The notes beneath the pieces are model-generated. The model was not told the origin of the DNA and did no database searches. It saw only the letters and a list, made by a program, of their open reading frames with translations. Of a DNA stretch of 64,000 nt, positions 8,566 through 19,900 are shown piece after piece. The position numbers and the translations under genes are program-made. Position 1 is the first letter of the stretch. Every line of letters begins with the position of its first letter. The DNA comes from a bacterium (GTDB taxonomy: Bacteria > Bacteroidota > Bacteroidia > Bacteroidales > Muribaculaceae). The DNA lies in contig SFTJ01000002.1 in assembly GCA_004563195.1 (NCBI GenBank), positions 48,449-112,448 of the forward strand, written 5' to 3'.

Positions 8566-9240
8566 CTATTTTTTAATCCGTATAGAATTACCTTGTTTGA
8601 TTAGTTCCTTCGCATCTTTCAGGTGTGGCTCCAGTTCATCAGATGGGACAAAGTAGATGCCTGGTTTTGTTGCTTTGGGAAAGCGGTTGAAATATGGGTC
8701 AGTAGATACCACCCATTTCAATTCTGCCATTTTGGGAAAGTTAGGCATAGCATCCCATAGTTCAAAAAGTCGGGACTTCGTAGCAATGGTTACTCCACGC
8801 TTGCCTGTTTTCAGGCGCGAAACACAGATGATGTGCTGCTGGACCCTCTTGTCACTTTCCTGCTCCTCTTTTGTGGTACGATGAATTACAGACAGATTAC
8901 GGTTAAACTTTCGGTTTATCTCTTGCATCTTTGAGATGAAGAGTTTGCCGTGTGGTGCCGTATCCTGCATCTGGTTACTCATGATGTAGTAGTGTATCAT
9001 CTCGTGAATGATCGTGTCTTCCACTACATCTTCTGGTAAATCCATCACTGTACTAATCTTGAATACAAAGCCATAGTAATACCAGGTATCATCAGGATTT
9101 TTCTCTCGCTGGAAGAATACTGCACCGAGAAATGACTTGGCATTACTGAGTTTGAAGGGAAGTGGTTTTAACTTCCCCTCAAACATCAGATTGTTGTATT
9201 CGTCAAACTTCTGTTTGATATATTCAAGCGTTGCTCTCAT
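8566..9240 (-). CDS. SprT-like zinc metallopeptidase
   Basis: This 224-aa protein starts with a SprT-type fold (YIKQKFDEYNNLMFEGKL) and carries HEMIH at residues 79-83, the HExxH zinc-protease signature. SprT/Spartan relatives cleave proteins stuck on DNA. The C-terminal 90 residues contain a segment (WVVSTDPYFNRFPKATKP) often seen in Bacteroidetes SprT-like proteins. The start overlaps the end of the Z1 gene by 17 bp, which supports co-translation. Its place in a BREX-like operon suggests work on DNA-protein complexes during phage infection; that is inference. Confidence 0.75.
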   Translation of the reverse strand: MRATLEYIKQKFDEYNNLMFEGKLKPLPFKLSNAKSFLGAVFFQREKNPDDTWYYYGFVFKISTVMDLPEDVVEDTIIHEMIHYYIMSNQMQDTAPHGKLFISKMQEINRKFNRNLSVIHRTTKEEQESDKRVQQHIICVSRLKTGKRGVTIATKSRLFELWDAMPNFPKMAELKWVVSTDPYFNRFPKATKPGIYFVPSDELEPHLKDAKELIKQGNSIRIKK

Positions 9241-12193
9241 TTCCTGATTCCTGTTCTATACTGGCCAAATAATCAACGTAGTTTTGTAACAGTTCTGTGT
9301 CTTCAGGAGTAAGCTTCTTCTCCAATACCATGTCAAGGTGATACACAATGTTCCAGACTCCAGCAGATTGGTCCGTTACATCCTGACCTTCATTGAATTC
9401 TGTATACACCACGTCCTGCTGTTCAAACGGACGGCAAACCATTTCGTATGGATCATCTTCCTTTAACTTAATAATGGCTTGACTTCCGCTCAAATCCATG
9501 GACGTGCGCAAATGCAAATACTTATAGTCTTTCACCTCAAACGGAAAGATATTATCATTGACTGTTGTCAAGTCGTAGTATTTGTCAGGGTCTGTTCCTT
9601 CAACCAGAATAAGTTTTCCCATCAAGTCTTTCTCTAAGAACAAATTGGCATTTGTCGCTTTTATTTCGCGCCAATCTTCTTTCCTGTAATCAAGAATGAT
9701 GTCAAAAAAGAATTCTTTCTTAATAGTCAAAGACAAAACCTCATCCTTTGGATAATTTCCTAAGGTTTCAAGCTCAATCTGTTTCTTTGCCTTACGGAAT
9801 TTCTTGTTACCATTGACAGTAAAAATACCAGCATTCATATTCTGAGGTGTGGTGAGCACGGGCCAGTAGAATGCAGTTCCGCGCCATCCCAAATCCTTTG
9901 ATCCGTTTTGTTTGAGCAGAACAAGTACTGGACGATCGATTGCATTCTTCTTGTCTATTTTAATTTCACCACCAGCCTCAGGAGCATCAATGAATCGTCC
10001 TCGTTTATCAAAGATGTTTTCACGTTCACGGCTCAAATTACGATCACCTCTAACTGTGACAAGAACCATGCCGTCTGTGTCATAGGTAAGGTGTTCAAGT
10101 GGCGTTACCATGTCATTGATGTCCCATTCTAACCCAACATTATTGTATTCTGTGGCGTAGGTATATGATTCACGGATAAGTGAAAGGATTTCCACCACAT
10201 CATTATAATGAACAAGATAGAACCCATCCTCATTTGCTTTCTTTCCTTCTACGGCATGTTGGAGAATTTCCTCTATCTTCTTCGTCAACTTATTGTTCTC
10301 TGTTGGCTCGATAGTTTGGAAACCTACTGGATAAGTGCGCTGATATGGTTTCAATACCTTGGTGTTTGCTGGAGTGTATTTGTTCTGAGCACTTGGGCTG
10401 ATACGTTTATCATATCCAATGACCATACTTGTGAAATCATCCGTCTGAACAGTATCACGGTGGGCCTTCAAATACTGGTAGAGATAATCGTCAAACACAT
10501 TCATCGTCTTCAGCACATCATAGATGTCTGGAGTTGTAAAGAAACGGGTACAAGCCATATCTTCCTTGTCACGGGCACCATACATACGAGCGTGCTGAAG
10601 CACTGTGTCCATCTGGAATTTCTTCGGGTCACGTCCATAGAAGAAGCAAAGCATGTTGTCTATGGTGATTCCTCGGTCAAGAATAGAACCTCCAATGAAG
10701 AAATTCAGCGCCTGTTCCAAACGGAGTTGGCCTTTGTCATTTAGCATGGTTGCGACCTTACCGGGCTCTTCAGAGTTTACCACGTTGATAGTATAATCAT
10801 TATACTCCAAAATGCGCTTCACCTCTGCTTCCACCTCTGCAAATGTGGGGAATTTCTCATTGATGAGCCCTTGTCTGTTCCCCAATTCATTGCTGAGTTT
10901 AAGGCTTTCGTAAGCATCTGATTCAAGGTCAAGGATGTGGAGGTCTGAGTTCGCCTTGTGCAGAAACGCTTGCTTGATATCCTCAATGATTTCTGTTATC
11001 AATTCTTCTTGCCAAGCATGCTTATGCTTGTTGATTTCGCAGTGAATCAGGCAACTGGAATAGTATTTCTTGTTGCTTTTCTTCTTTGTCTGAATGGTAC
11101 GAACAGCGGCTGCAAACAAGTAACTAACTACAGCGAAATTTAGAGAGTCAAGATTTTCCGAATGTGCGCGGGACTCCAAATAGAACTCGTTACGTGCAGA
11201 CAAGATGTCGATACAGATTTGGTCGACTGGCTGGTACAAGCAACCGTACATGTTAGCTGGATGGAATATTCCTTCATCGTCTATTTCACCCTCTTGACTA
11301 TCTACATAGTATTGTTTTCCACCAATGTATTTATCGTGGATGGGAACCAGACCTGTATAGCGAGGCAACCAAGGGGATGCCTCTTGGCCATCACGCAACT
11401 GTACTGTTCCATCGGGTTGCAGATAAAGTGAATATGGTGTGGCGGTAATCTGCATGTAGCGGCAGAAAGCTGGCAGAGTAACAAACTTTTCTATATGCTC
11501 AGCTATGCGTAAAAGTGACAATTCTCCCTTACGCTGATAGTATGCGCGACTCGCAAAGTCTGCCTCGTCATCACATACCAAGACTTTTTTCCTGCGAAGA
11601 ATCTCACTGTTCTCAAATAGTTCAATGAGGTCTTTCAGGTTGGTATTCTCTTTCTTGCAGACAATGATGAACTTGTTGGCAGGGTCATTAAGTTGGTAAT
11701 CACTAAGTCCACCTCGTTTATAGAGGTCAAGAATGTCATAGATGTATATGACAACCTTCTGACCGTAGGTGCCATCATTCTTGAAGAAACGGAAATCCTT
11801 GTTCAAGCGCTCGATGGTCTGCTTGGTCAACGTATTGGTTCCCTTTGTCATCACCACTGCAACATCTATGCCACGGTCAAAGCACAGTCCCATGATGCTA
11901 AGGAACGTGTCTGTCTTACCGCATTGCACTTTTCCAAGCAACAGGCATGGCTGGGTGGCATTTTCACCTTCCATCATCAGTTGGTCGGTCATTTCGCGCA
12001 CAACCTTCTCCTTTTCAGGTGTCATGAACTTATTGTGTGCGGCCATTGTACCGAAAACATATTCGTCTTCGTTCACGTTTTGGGCGGCTTCCAGTCTGGC
12101 TTTTTCTGCCAGCATTTCTGCGTTAGGTTCTTGTCCGAAGCTCCTTAACTGAGCCTCAAAATCAAGATAAGCTTCAAGATTGTCAAAGTGCAT
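9224..12193 (-). CDS. Z1-domain NTPase (helicase-like), in the position of the BREX helicase
   Basis: This 989-aa protein is recognised by the Z1 domain family. It has a P-loop variant (GKVQCGKTDT, near 88), an acidic box VLVCDDEADF near 207, and a late conserved block with GGSILDRGITIDNML and VLQHARMYGARD, like the arginine-finger region of superfamily 2 helicases. Z1 proteins occur in several multi-gene defence loci and are presumed nucleic-acid-dependent ATPases. In BREX type 3 a BrxHII helicase occurs in this part of the operon, so this protein may replace it. It follows the 207-aa gene by 15 bp. Confidence 0.75.
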   Translation of the reverse strand: MHFDNLEAYLDFEAQLRSFGQEPNAEMLAEKARLEAAQNVNEDEYVFGTMAAHNKFMTPEKEKVVREMTDQLMMEGENATQPCLLLGKVQCGKTDTFLSIMGLCFDRGIDVAVVMTKGTNTLTKQTIERLNKDFRFFKNDGTYGQKVVIYIYDILDLYKRGGLSDYQLNDPANKFIIVCKKENTNLKDLIELFENSEILRRKKVLVCDDEADFASRAYYQRKGELSLLRIAEHIEKFVTLPAFCRYMQITATPYSLYLQPDGTVQLRDGQEASPWLPRYTGLVPIHDKYIGGKQYYVDSQEGEIDDEGIFHPANMYGCLYQPVDQICIDILSARNEFYLESRAHSENLDSLNFAVVSYLFAAAVRTIQTKKKSNKKYYSSCLIHCEINKHKHAWQEELITEIIEDIKQAFLHKANSDLHILDLESDAYESLKLSNELGNRQGLINEKFPTFAEVEAEVKRILEYNDYTINVVNSEEPGKVATMLNDKGQLRLEQALNFFIGGSILDRGITIDNMLCFFYGRDPKKFQMDTVLQHARMYGARDKEDMACTRFFTTPDIYDVLKTMNVFDDYLYQYLKAHRDTVQTDDFTSMVIGYDKRISPSAQNKYTPANTKVLKPYQRTYPVGFQTIEPTENNKLTKKIEEILQHAVEGKKANEDGFYLVHYNDVVEILSLIRESYTYATEYNNVGLEWDINDMVTPLEHLTYDTDGMVLVTVRGDRNLSRERENIFDKRGRFIDAPEAGGEIKIDKKNAIDRPVLVLLKQNGSKDLGWRGTAFYWPVLTTPQNMNAGIFTVNGNKKFRKAKKQIELETLGNYPKDEVLSLTIKKEFFFDIILDYRKEDWREIKATNANLFLEKDLMGKLILVEGTDPDKYYDLTTVNDNIFPFEVKDYKYLHLRTSMDLSGSQAIIKLKEDDPYEMVCRPFEQQDVVYTEFNEGQDVTDQSAGVWNIVYHLDMVLEKKLTPEDTELLQNYVDYLASIEQESGNESNA

Positions 12194-12208
12194 AGTCGTA
12201 TATTTTTA

Positions 12209-12832
12209 TTAATAATTGCGGGGTACAAATTCAAAGAATGGATTGCTGTCAATGTCATCATCCATTGTATAAGTGGGATTGTTGGTGACAAATGCTTTGC
12301 GATACAGAGTGAGAGCAAAGTCGCTATATCGTTCCTGCCGGATGGCTTCATAGATGCCAGCCACAGGTCGGTTCAGCAGACCTGCCTCAATGAACATGGG
12401 TAATACACAATAGAGGGCATTAGGCAAAGATCGGTTTGAACCGTACTTGCTTGCCATCCGTTGTGTTATCAAAGTTGTGTTCACTTGTTGTTGCACATGG
12501 AAATACTTACCCATGATACTTAGAGTATCGAAACCAAAGGGATAAGCTGCACATATAACGGCTCCAAACAGCAGCGGTCTGTCATGTTTATTCTTCATTG
12601 CAGCCAATACAGTATCGGCATGTTCATGAAGATAGCCAAAGATAGGATTGCGAATGGTGAGTTTGTTGATTACCGACACCGCTTTCTTGATGCGGTTTTC
12701 TCCTTTGTATTCTGTTGAAGCCAGTTCGCTGAAATATTCAGGTGTGGCATCATTCTGAAGTGCTGCACATAAGGCAAGTTCCAGGATGTGTATCGGAATA
12801 CGCTGATTGATACCTATAGTGATATTCTCCAT
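12209..12832 (-). CDS. helical protein between pglZ and the Z1 gene, possibly BrxA-like
   Basis: This 207-aa protein has no signal peptide, membrane span or catalytic motif. The second half (residues about 90-165) looks like paired helix-turn-helix segments (LSIMGKYFHVQQQVNTTLI and then LPNALYCVLPMFIEAGLL). BREX systems often encode a DNA-binding BrxA of about 200 aa, and the size and helical content fit, but I cannot establish homology by eye. It starts nine bases after pglZ ends. Confidence 0.6.
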   Translation of the reverse strand: MENITIGINQRIPIHILELALCAALQNDATPEYFSELASTEYKGENRIKKAVSVINKLTIRNPIFGYLHEHADTVLAAMKNKHDRPLLFGAVICAAYPFGFDTLSIMGKYFHVQQQVNTTLITQRMASKYGSNRSLPNALYCVLPMFIEAGLLNRPVAGIYEAIRQERYSDFALTLYRKAFVTNNPTYTMDDDIDSNPFFEFVPRNY

Positions 12833-12841
12833 ATTTCTTTT

Positions 12842-14311
12842 TTATAGTTGTATGAAGGGCACCACAACTTCGGTGAAGCTGCTGCCTCCATGAGTAATGA
12901 GCGAGACTCCAGAACGTTCAAACGCTCCGAAATCGCGAACAGCCAACCAATTATCACGTGATAGCAGCTTCATGTTTCCTGATGCGCTGTCATAGAGCTT
13001 GCGCTGTTCATCGACATGGTCAATATTATATATAAGGTGGCGTTTACCACGACTGCCATCTTTATAGAGAAACACTTTTTCTACTGGCGTTAGCGGACGT
13101 TGACCTATAGCAAATGTACTACCGTGGTCAGATGTGAGATAGATGGTAAACCCCATGTCTTTCAGTACCTTTAGCTGTGTGCAGAAACGAGGTGCCCATA
13201 CATCTGTCAGCACAGCGAGGTCACGCATGTCGCGTGAAGCGTGCATTTTGTGATCCATTTCTACTGTGACGTATGCCAGGCGATTGACACCTTCATTGAT
13301 TGCAAACTCTTCGTTGTCGTAGAGATATTGCAGTTCATAGGATGACATACCAACTTGATGCCAGAAGTCGTGCCATAATCGACGTTCCGCCTCTGGTGAT
13401 TGCTTGTAGTCCATCTGTGGACGGTCGCCACGGAAGATGGCCTGACGTGAGAGCATGGTGATGGTGGGTAGCCACGCTGTGGTAAAATCCTCATTGGCGA
13501 CAAAGTGGTTCTTCTGCAAATACCTTGCAAGAATACGCCACTGCCAGAAGGAAAGTCCGTCAACAACAACTAAAGCAACTTTGTCGCTACTACCATACTT
13601 ATCTGCTAAATGTGGCAGTACATTATTTACACAAGCAGGTCGCAATAGCGGATTGCTGTTTTGCAGGGCGAAATAGCTATTATCCAAACAGTTCTGAAAA
13701 GATTCGTTGATACGAGTCCATTCCTCAGTTAGCTGATCGTATACCCCGGTCAGGGCTGCGTCTGCGATAATATCGCAAATCGCTGTTACCGTTTTGCCCA
13801 TCATCCCCCAGTCGAGCCTGAGCAGTTGTAGCTTCTGGCGATAATGGTCAGCAGAATATTTTCGCTTTTCATTCTCTTCGTTACGAATGTCCTCCACCAT
13901 TCGCTTACCTTCTGCCATGTTGATGCGACGTGTACCCATCTTATGGCTGAGCATGACCAGTTCTTCAAAGCTGAGTTGCTGCAATAGGTTCTTGTCTGCA
14001 AACAGAGGGAATAACTGCCCAATACCGAAATCAGTTATTCTCGCTTCCTGCACCATGTCTGGCAACAGAGTGTCAGTATTCGGACAAACATAAACGAAAC
14101 GGTCATTTTCTGAAGCCTTGTAGATTAGCTCATAGTGGATGCGCAACTGAAGTTGTGAGCCAACTACGACATTCAATCCGCATTCCGAAAGGAGATGAGA
14201 CTGTACGACAGGATTGGTGAGCAACCCGTCTGGGTTACTCACTATCGACAGACGGGTATAATCCGCTGCGATGCGTTCCGCTATCTTTCGTATCAGTCTT
14301 TGCATCTGCAT
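12842..14311 (-). CDS. pglZ: PglZ-domain alkaline-phosphatase-like protein
   Basis: The 489-aa protein contains ALVVVDGLSFWQW near residue 247 and YLTSDHGSTF near 394, the metal-binding Asp and His motifs of the PglZ branch of the alkaline phosphatase superfamily. PglZ is the signature protein of BREX defence. The length is short compared with PglZ of BREX type 1 (over 800 aa) and closer to compact forms. Its ATG overlaps the stop of the methyltransferase gene (TAATG), so translation is coupled. Confidence 0.85.
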   Translation of the reverse strand: MQMQRLIRKIAERIAADYTRLSIVSNPDGLLTNPVVQSHLLSECGLNVVVGSQLQLRIHYELIYKASENDRFVYVCPNTDTLLPDMVQEARITDFGIGQLFPLFADKNLLQQLSFEELVMLSHKMGTRRINMAEGKRMVEDIRNEENEKRKYSADHYRQKLQLLRLDWGMMGKTVTAICDIIADAALTGVYDQLTEEWTRINESFQNCLDNSYFALQNSNPLLRPACVNNVLPHLADKYGSSDKVALVVVDGLSFWQWRILARYLQKNHFVANEDFTTAWLPTITMLSRQAIFRGDRPQMDYKQSPEAERRLWHDFWHQVGMSSYELQYLYDNEEFAINEGVNRLAYVTVEMDHKMHASRDMRDLAVLTDVWAPRFCTQLKVLKDMGFTIYLTSDHGSTFAIGQRPLTPVEKVFLYKDGSRGKRHLIYNIDHVDEQRKLYDSASGNMKLLSRDNWLAVRDFGAFERSGVSLITHGGSSFTEVVVPFIQL

Positions 14312-16965
14312 TAGAGTTTGCTTTGGGCGATGTCATAGAACTGCAGTAGTACCTCGTCTTCGGTCAGCAGGTTCTGAGGAATCCTGTCGCCTACTATCAC
14401 GATGGTCTGGAAATCCTTATCGACGTAACATTGTTTGAAACCTGCACGAAGGGCTTCAACACGGGCATCCTTAATTTTAGCCTTTGGCTTCTGTGCCTGT
14501 TCTGCGTAAATTCTGAATATTTTCAACAATTTCTTTGTGCGCATAGTTTCTTTGTCTGCATCGTCTTGCACATTTTGCAGTCGCCAACGACCATCTGGCA
14601 TTTCAATGAAATTATCTTCTAGAACTTCCTTCAACTCTGGCAAGATATCACCTTTACGTACTCCATTGATGGCTTGCATCCATTCTGGCTGTATTTGCTG
14701 ATAGGTTTTTGGCTCATCACGCAATAGATTCTTCAACCACTCAATTCCATTAGCTTCATCACTTATAATGATGCCCATTGGTGCAAACCCGTCCGTATTT
14801 TTTCGTTTCTCCTCATATTCTGCAGCTTGTGTCGCCGTAAAGAACATACCATCTCGCTCAATGAAATTATCACTCAATCCTTTTTGAAATTTAAGAGCAT
14901 CTATAGGAACGGGTAAACCATGCTGAACATAGTAACTTATGAGACGGTCATAAAGAATCTTTGGACTACGTTCAATGACAGTAGTTGTCTTGTTTCCTTT
15001 TTCTATATGGATGGCCAAATGCTCCAAATGTTCCTGTATGAAATCCCATACTGTACTTTCTTCAGAACCTTTTTGTGTTACAATGTTCACTAATTCTTTA
15101 GAAGGCTTGTAGCACGTGATAACAAGGTCTTGCTTTACAGCAGTGGTTGTCGTAACCGCCTTGAAAGAGCCTTGTTTCTTATCGAGTGCGGCAACATTTG
15201 CAACAACAAAACCTACACCTTGCAAAGCATTTTGTATTGAGTTCCATACAGATGCCGATGTATTACTAAACTCCATTGTAAGCCATTTGCCGGGTTTTAA
15301 TATTCTATAGAATTCTCTTAATGAACGATTCATTAACTGCTGATATTCAAATAGAGTCTTGTGTTGGAATTCATTGACAATTGCTTCTGTCTGATTATTT
15401 GTGGAAACCTTTAACCACCCTTCCCATATGGAGTTAAGTTCTGAGTACATTATGTTTGCACCAAATGGAGGGTCAATAAACATATAGTCAATGCTGTCTT
15501 CTACTATTGTTTCAAGATTTGTTGCAGAGAGAAGTGAAACGACCGTGTTGCCTCGTGTGCTATAATTTGTAGATATAAAGTCTCTTATTTTCCCTTTTAA
15601 TAGACGATAAGGATTTTGTTCAATATCAAGGGAAGGCGTGAATAATGTACCGCTTACAATCCCACCTTTACGGTCAAGCCTGAATTTATACATTTTTGAA
15701 GCATTTTGAATGACAGAAGTGAACCATGCATTCAAAAAAGCATCTCCGTTTGTAAGTTCTTTAACTCTTGACAAATATAAATGGTTTCTTCTTGTAAATA
15801 GTTGATGAACATGATAAAAACCAATGGAATAATTCCTATGAGATTCATCTCCGTCTGGTATCGGTCCAATATAGTTGTCATTTCGTACATCTTCAACTTG
15901 TTTTAACAAGTCAAAATCTTTGGTTGATAATTTAAAGTCACCACGAATCGGAGTGCTTACGTTATTTGCTACGGGAATCTTCTTAATAGTTTTTGTAGGC
16001 TCATGAATTATTGGGTCATAACTTGTTTCCCAAGATTTCTCCATATTCTTTTTGCTACATTCATAACCACAATGGGGACAAGGAAACTTTTCCTTTATGT
16101 TGTTATTATTAAGGTCTACAGACTCTTTCCAAAGCACAATTTCTTTTCCACAAGATGGACATATGAAAACATCACTCCAAATTGTGTAATTCACTTTTGT
16201 TTTTATTCCATTAATTTCCGTTTCATACATCCAGCCTAATTCTGCTTCAACTTGATTCAGTATCGCATTAGCTTTATATTCAAATTCTTTCGCATCGAAT
16301 GGAAGAGTATAACTTGCAGCAATCAAAGTTGCTATTGGTGATAAATCAGAACAAATGCTGTGTCTCACCCCAACTTTAGCTCCTTTTTGTTTGAGCGCAT
16401 CAACCTCTGACTTGGAGCCGCAAAGGTTGGCAGCAACTCCAGTCATTCCTGTACCAGCAAACCCATCGAAAACAATATCTCCTGGTTGAGTATAATGAAG
16501 AATGTACCGCATAATAGCAGGATGTGGACATTTAGTATGATATGCATGTGCCATATAAATGGGATTATTCTTTCCCTCACTCACATCGCTGGCATAAGGC
16601 TCCTTTACCTCAAAATCTGCTTTGCGCTTTCCTTCGGTTTCGAGCTGCACTTTTTCCATCTCCCACTCATCAATGAAACCATTGAGCCAAGGGTTGGGAC
16701 AAGCAGTATAATATGGAGGGTCGGACAACTTGATGATATCCTCATCCTTTCCGATGGGGAATCCCTCAATCTGTCGTAGCTCTGGCAACTTCTTTCGCAA
16801 TTCATCACGGAAGTATTCACGACGGGCATCGTCGTTTGGAAACTCCATGCCTAAACAGGTGACGGGCTTATTCTTCTCTTCCCAGATGTCACCGGGTGTG
16901 ATGCGTCCCATTTCCTCTGCATCGAAAAGGACAGGCTGCGGTATATTTTGGTCTTTCTTGTTCAT
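14311..16965 (-). CDS. adenine/cytosine-N DNA methyltransferase, PglX-like in the BREX-like operon
   Basis: This 884-aa protein has DPPYY at 82-86, the SAM-binding motif VFDGFAGTGMTG at 165-176, a zinc ribbon with two CxxC pairs (near 269-272 and 296-299), and a second FIDPPFG motif near 496. The tail (after about 620) probably serves target recognition or partner binding. Amino-methyltransferases with DPPY/F motifs modify adenine N6 or cytosine N4; in BREX the methylase marks host DNA. It is 7 bp downstream of the large ATPase gene. This type is, from memory, found next to DUF6079/BrxC-like ATPases and PglZ. Confidence 0.85.
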   Translation of the reverse strand: MNKKDQNIPQPVLFDAEEMGRITPGDIWEEKNKPVTCLGMEFPNDDARREYFRDELRKKLPELRQIEGFPIGKDEDIIKLSDPPYYTACPNPWLNGFIDEWEMEKVQLETEGKRKADFEVKEPYASDVSEGKNNPIYMAHAYHTKCPHPAIMRYILHYTQPGDIVFDGFAGTGMTGVAANLCGSKSEVDALKQKGAKVGVRHSICSDLSPIATLIAASYTLPFDAKEFEYKANAILNQVEAELGWMYETEINGIKTKVNYTIWSDVFICPSCGKEIVLWKESVDLNNNNIKEKFPCPHCGYECSKKNMEKSWETSYDPIIHEPTKTIKKIPVANNVSTPIRGDFKLSTKDFDLLKQVEDVRNDNYIGPIPDGDESHRNYSIGFYHVHQLFTRRNHLYLSRVKELTNGDAFLNAWFTSVIQNASKMYKFRLDRKGGIVSGTLFTPSLDIEQNPYRLLKGKIRDFISTNYSTRGNTVVSLLSATNLETIVEDSIDYMFIDPPFGANIMYSELNSIWEGWLKVSTNNQTEAIVNEFQHKTLFEYQQLMNRSLREFYRILKPGKWLTMEFSNTSASVWNSIQNALQGVGFVVANVAALDKKQGSFKAVTTTTAVKQDLVITCYKPSKELVNIVTQKGSEESTVWDFIQEHLEHLAIHIEKGNKTTTVIERSPKILYDRLISYYVQHGLPVPIDALKFQKGLSDNFIERDGMFFTATQAAEYEEKRKNTDGFAPMGIIISDEANGIEWLKNLLRDEPKTYQQIQPEWMQAINGVRKGDILPELKEVLEDNFIEMPDGRWRLQNVQDDADKETMRTKKLLKIFRIYAEQAQKPKAKIKDARVEALRAGFKQCYVDKDFQTIVIVGDRIPQNLLTEDEVLLQFYDIAQSKL

Positions 16966-16972
16966 ACTAATG

Positions 16973-19900
16973 TTACTTCAAGATTACTCTTACATTTTCG
17001 TTCTCATAGCCATTGGTCATCAAGTCGATGTACTTGCCAAAGGCTTTCTTTGCCTCCTGCGGAGTCATAGGATGGTTGAGCGCACGGCGAATATCGTCCA
17101 TCGTAATATCCACCTTCTGAATGTCGCGGTGCAACTTGTCGATGATGACCATTAGACGGGCTGCGTCCTCGGCTGAAGGCTTCTCATTGCGGTTGTCGTG
17201 GAACTGCTTGAATAGGCGTTGCTCGCTTTGGTCAAGCACAGAAGTGGCATTGCCTGCCAATTGTGGGTCTTCAGCCATTTCATGAAGCGACTTGATGATA
17301 TTCTCATGTATCTGCTCCAACACATCACGCATATCTGCAATCTGAGGCAGTGACTTTCCTTGGAATTGCTTGGGATTGAATCCATGATAAGGCACGTTGA
17401 GAATGGCATCGCGTGTAACAGAAGTACTAGCTACCTGTAACTGGCTCATGCGTCGGTTCCAGTCCTGATACTGGGGAACAATGGTGATATAACCGCCACG
17501 GTCGTTGCCACAAATGGCATCGCATACTTGTTTCTCCGTGCTGCGCATAATACGGAGTTTTTCCTGCTCCTGCATACCCGTAATGTGCAAGCGGTTGTAT
17601 TCTGCCAGGTACCAGTCGGCATATTTGCCCATCAGTGTGTCAAGCTGACTCTTATAAGCAGAGAGGGCATCTTCGTCATTGACCATAGCAGGCACCTCCT
17701 TCACACAGTCAAGAGCAACATTAACATCAGCCTCCATCTGTTGGTCGGTCATATACTGCTTTGCCTGTACAAGGTAAGAGATTCGAGTCCGCAATTCATC
17801 TACCACTTGGAGCATATTGTCGAGCTGATTCATCAGTGGAATTGCGTCAAAGACATGGCCAAGTTGTTCCAAAGTCCATGGCAGATTACTCATCTTAGCC
17901 TTTGTGCCATAGTTCTGCAACTTGTCACAGAATGAAGCCAAAGCCTGCAAGCGGTTGGCATGGCTGCTACCATCGAAGGGAGAAAGCACTTCCTCGTTTT
18001 CAAGGAAGATACCACCACGTACCTTCTGTGCCAATGTAACGGCATGTCCAGCTTTCTTCTGTGCTGCCACAAGGAGTTTGGTGAAAGTGTCTTCCTTGTC
18101 AAGCTGGCGCGTCAGGTCATGGCCTTCTATCTTAATGAATATCTCGCGTACAAGTGGAAGATTCATTCCTTTCGGACGGCGTACATGTGAGAAGTTGTAA
18201 GCCATATCCTCTGGCAATGATGTAATGTCTGCAATGTTGGCTGCATTGATGGACTTATTCCCAGGCAGACTTATTTCTATCTCGCCAAGGCTCACCATCG
18301 TGCAAAGCACAAGGAATTCAAGGTCTGCCTCAATCTCGAAGTCCTTGGTGCGCCATGTCTGCTCGTAATATTGGTAGAGGATTTCATCCCGATTGAGCAC
18401 CTGTCCTTCACCTTTGTCCTCTAGTTTCTGCTTAACGCTCTGCGCATACTGCGATGCCTCAATACTCAATGTTCCGTCGGCAAATAGTCCAAGTGCAGCA
18501 AGGATGGCTTCACTATCGCGGTTGGCTTGTAAAGGATTTGCTATTCTCTTCTTGGCTCCTGCTATCATGGTGGCGCGGTTGCTTGATGTGATAGGCAGTC
18601 GAAGGAGTGAGAACTTTGGATAGTTGGGCAGACGCTGGCAGAAGTACTCTTCGAGTATGTTGGAGGCAATTTCGCTAATAATCTGTTCCTTTGCCATACC
18701 TGCTGCTCCTGTCAGATTGACGGTTTGCAGCTCTCCTTGATAGTACACCTCAGTACATTGGATGAAATCACGCTGGAACACAGGGCGCAACTTGTCCTCG
18801 TATGTTTTTCTATACTGCTCATAAAACCGCTTCTGCGATGTGTCCACACTCTTGATAAGAGCCTCAGATGCTGCATAGAGTGAAATAAGTTGACGCATTT
18901 CGTCACTCACTTTGTCCATGCGAATATAGACGCTGTCCGGCTCGGTGCCTACCTGTATTTTCTCTTTATTGAAGATCGGCATGAAGTAGATGTAGAAGTA
19001 TTGCTCCGGCTGAGTGGTGCTGCGTTCGTCTGGATTGCCCATGAAGATGTAGCCATCGAGTGAAACCTTATGACTCTTCCATTCTACGGAATGAGGATAG
19101 ATTGGGAACTCCCTTCGATATTTCTCAACCTCAATAGGCAGGTTCTCCACCAAATAGCTGAAGAAATAGCTGTCAAGGGCATCAGGAGCCATTGTCAGAA
19201 CATAGTCCTTGATTTTTTGCTCGTAGTTCACACCCCCTTCGATGCGTAGGTGGTATTCTTGATTCTGGGCGTTCTTCTCGAAATATTGTCCGACGGTAGC
19301 CGATACGATTTGTGATGCGGTGGTGTTGATAACCTCGCCCAACATTTCGCGATCGAGAATGGTGGGGTTGAGATAGCAGAGACCGTCAATTAGGTTTTCT
19401 GCCGTCACACCATTGGTGTGCTCCAACGTGTCTTGGAGAATTTTCACAGCACAGGCGTTGGCAATGCGATGAGCCAAAACGGCTTTGTTGGCTCTGGCAC
19501 CAGTAAAGTTCTCCGTAATCTTCTGGTGGACGGTCTGCATGATGGCAGTCACACGACGCACATCAGCATCGGTTTGCATTTCTGGAGCCTGAAGGTCATC
19601 CCAATACTGATCATAACAGATAAGACCAGGCTCCGTTTCTGGAATATCTTTGTCAAAGATGGCCTGGAACTTACCCGTCAAAGTCTTCAGCACCTCACGC
19701 TGTGATTTGCTGATACGTATCTGTTGGAAGTTCTCAAAGAACGAAGGATTGACGGGGAAGAGCGAAACATAATCTTCCAGTTTGGCGTGCATGTCGGTGA
19801 AGAACTCCGTAAACTTGGAAAGATGACGACGAATAATATCTCGCTGGGCATCAGTCTTTTTCAACAGTCGCTGCTGAACGACAAACTGCACGTCTTGCTT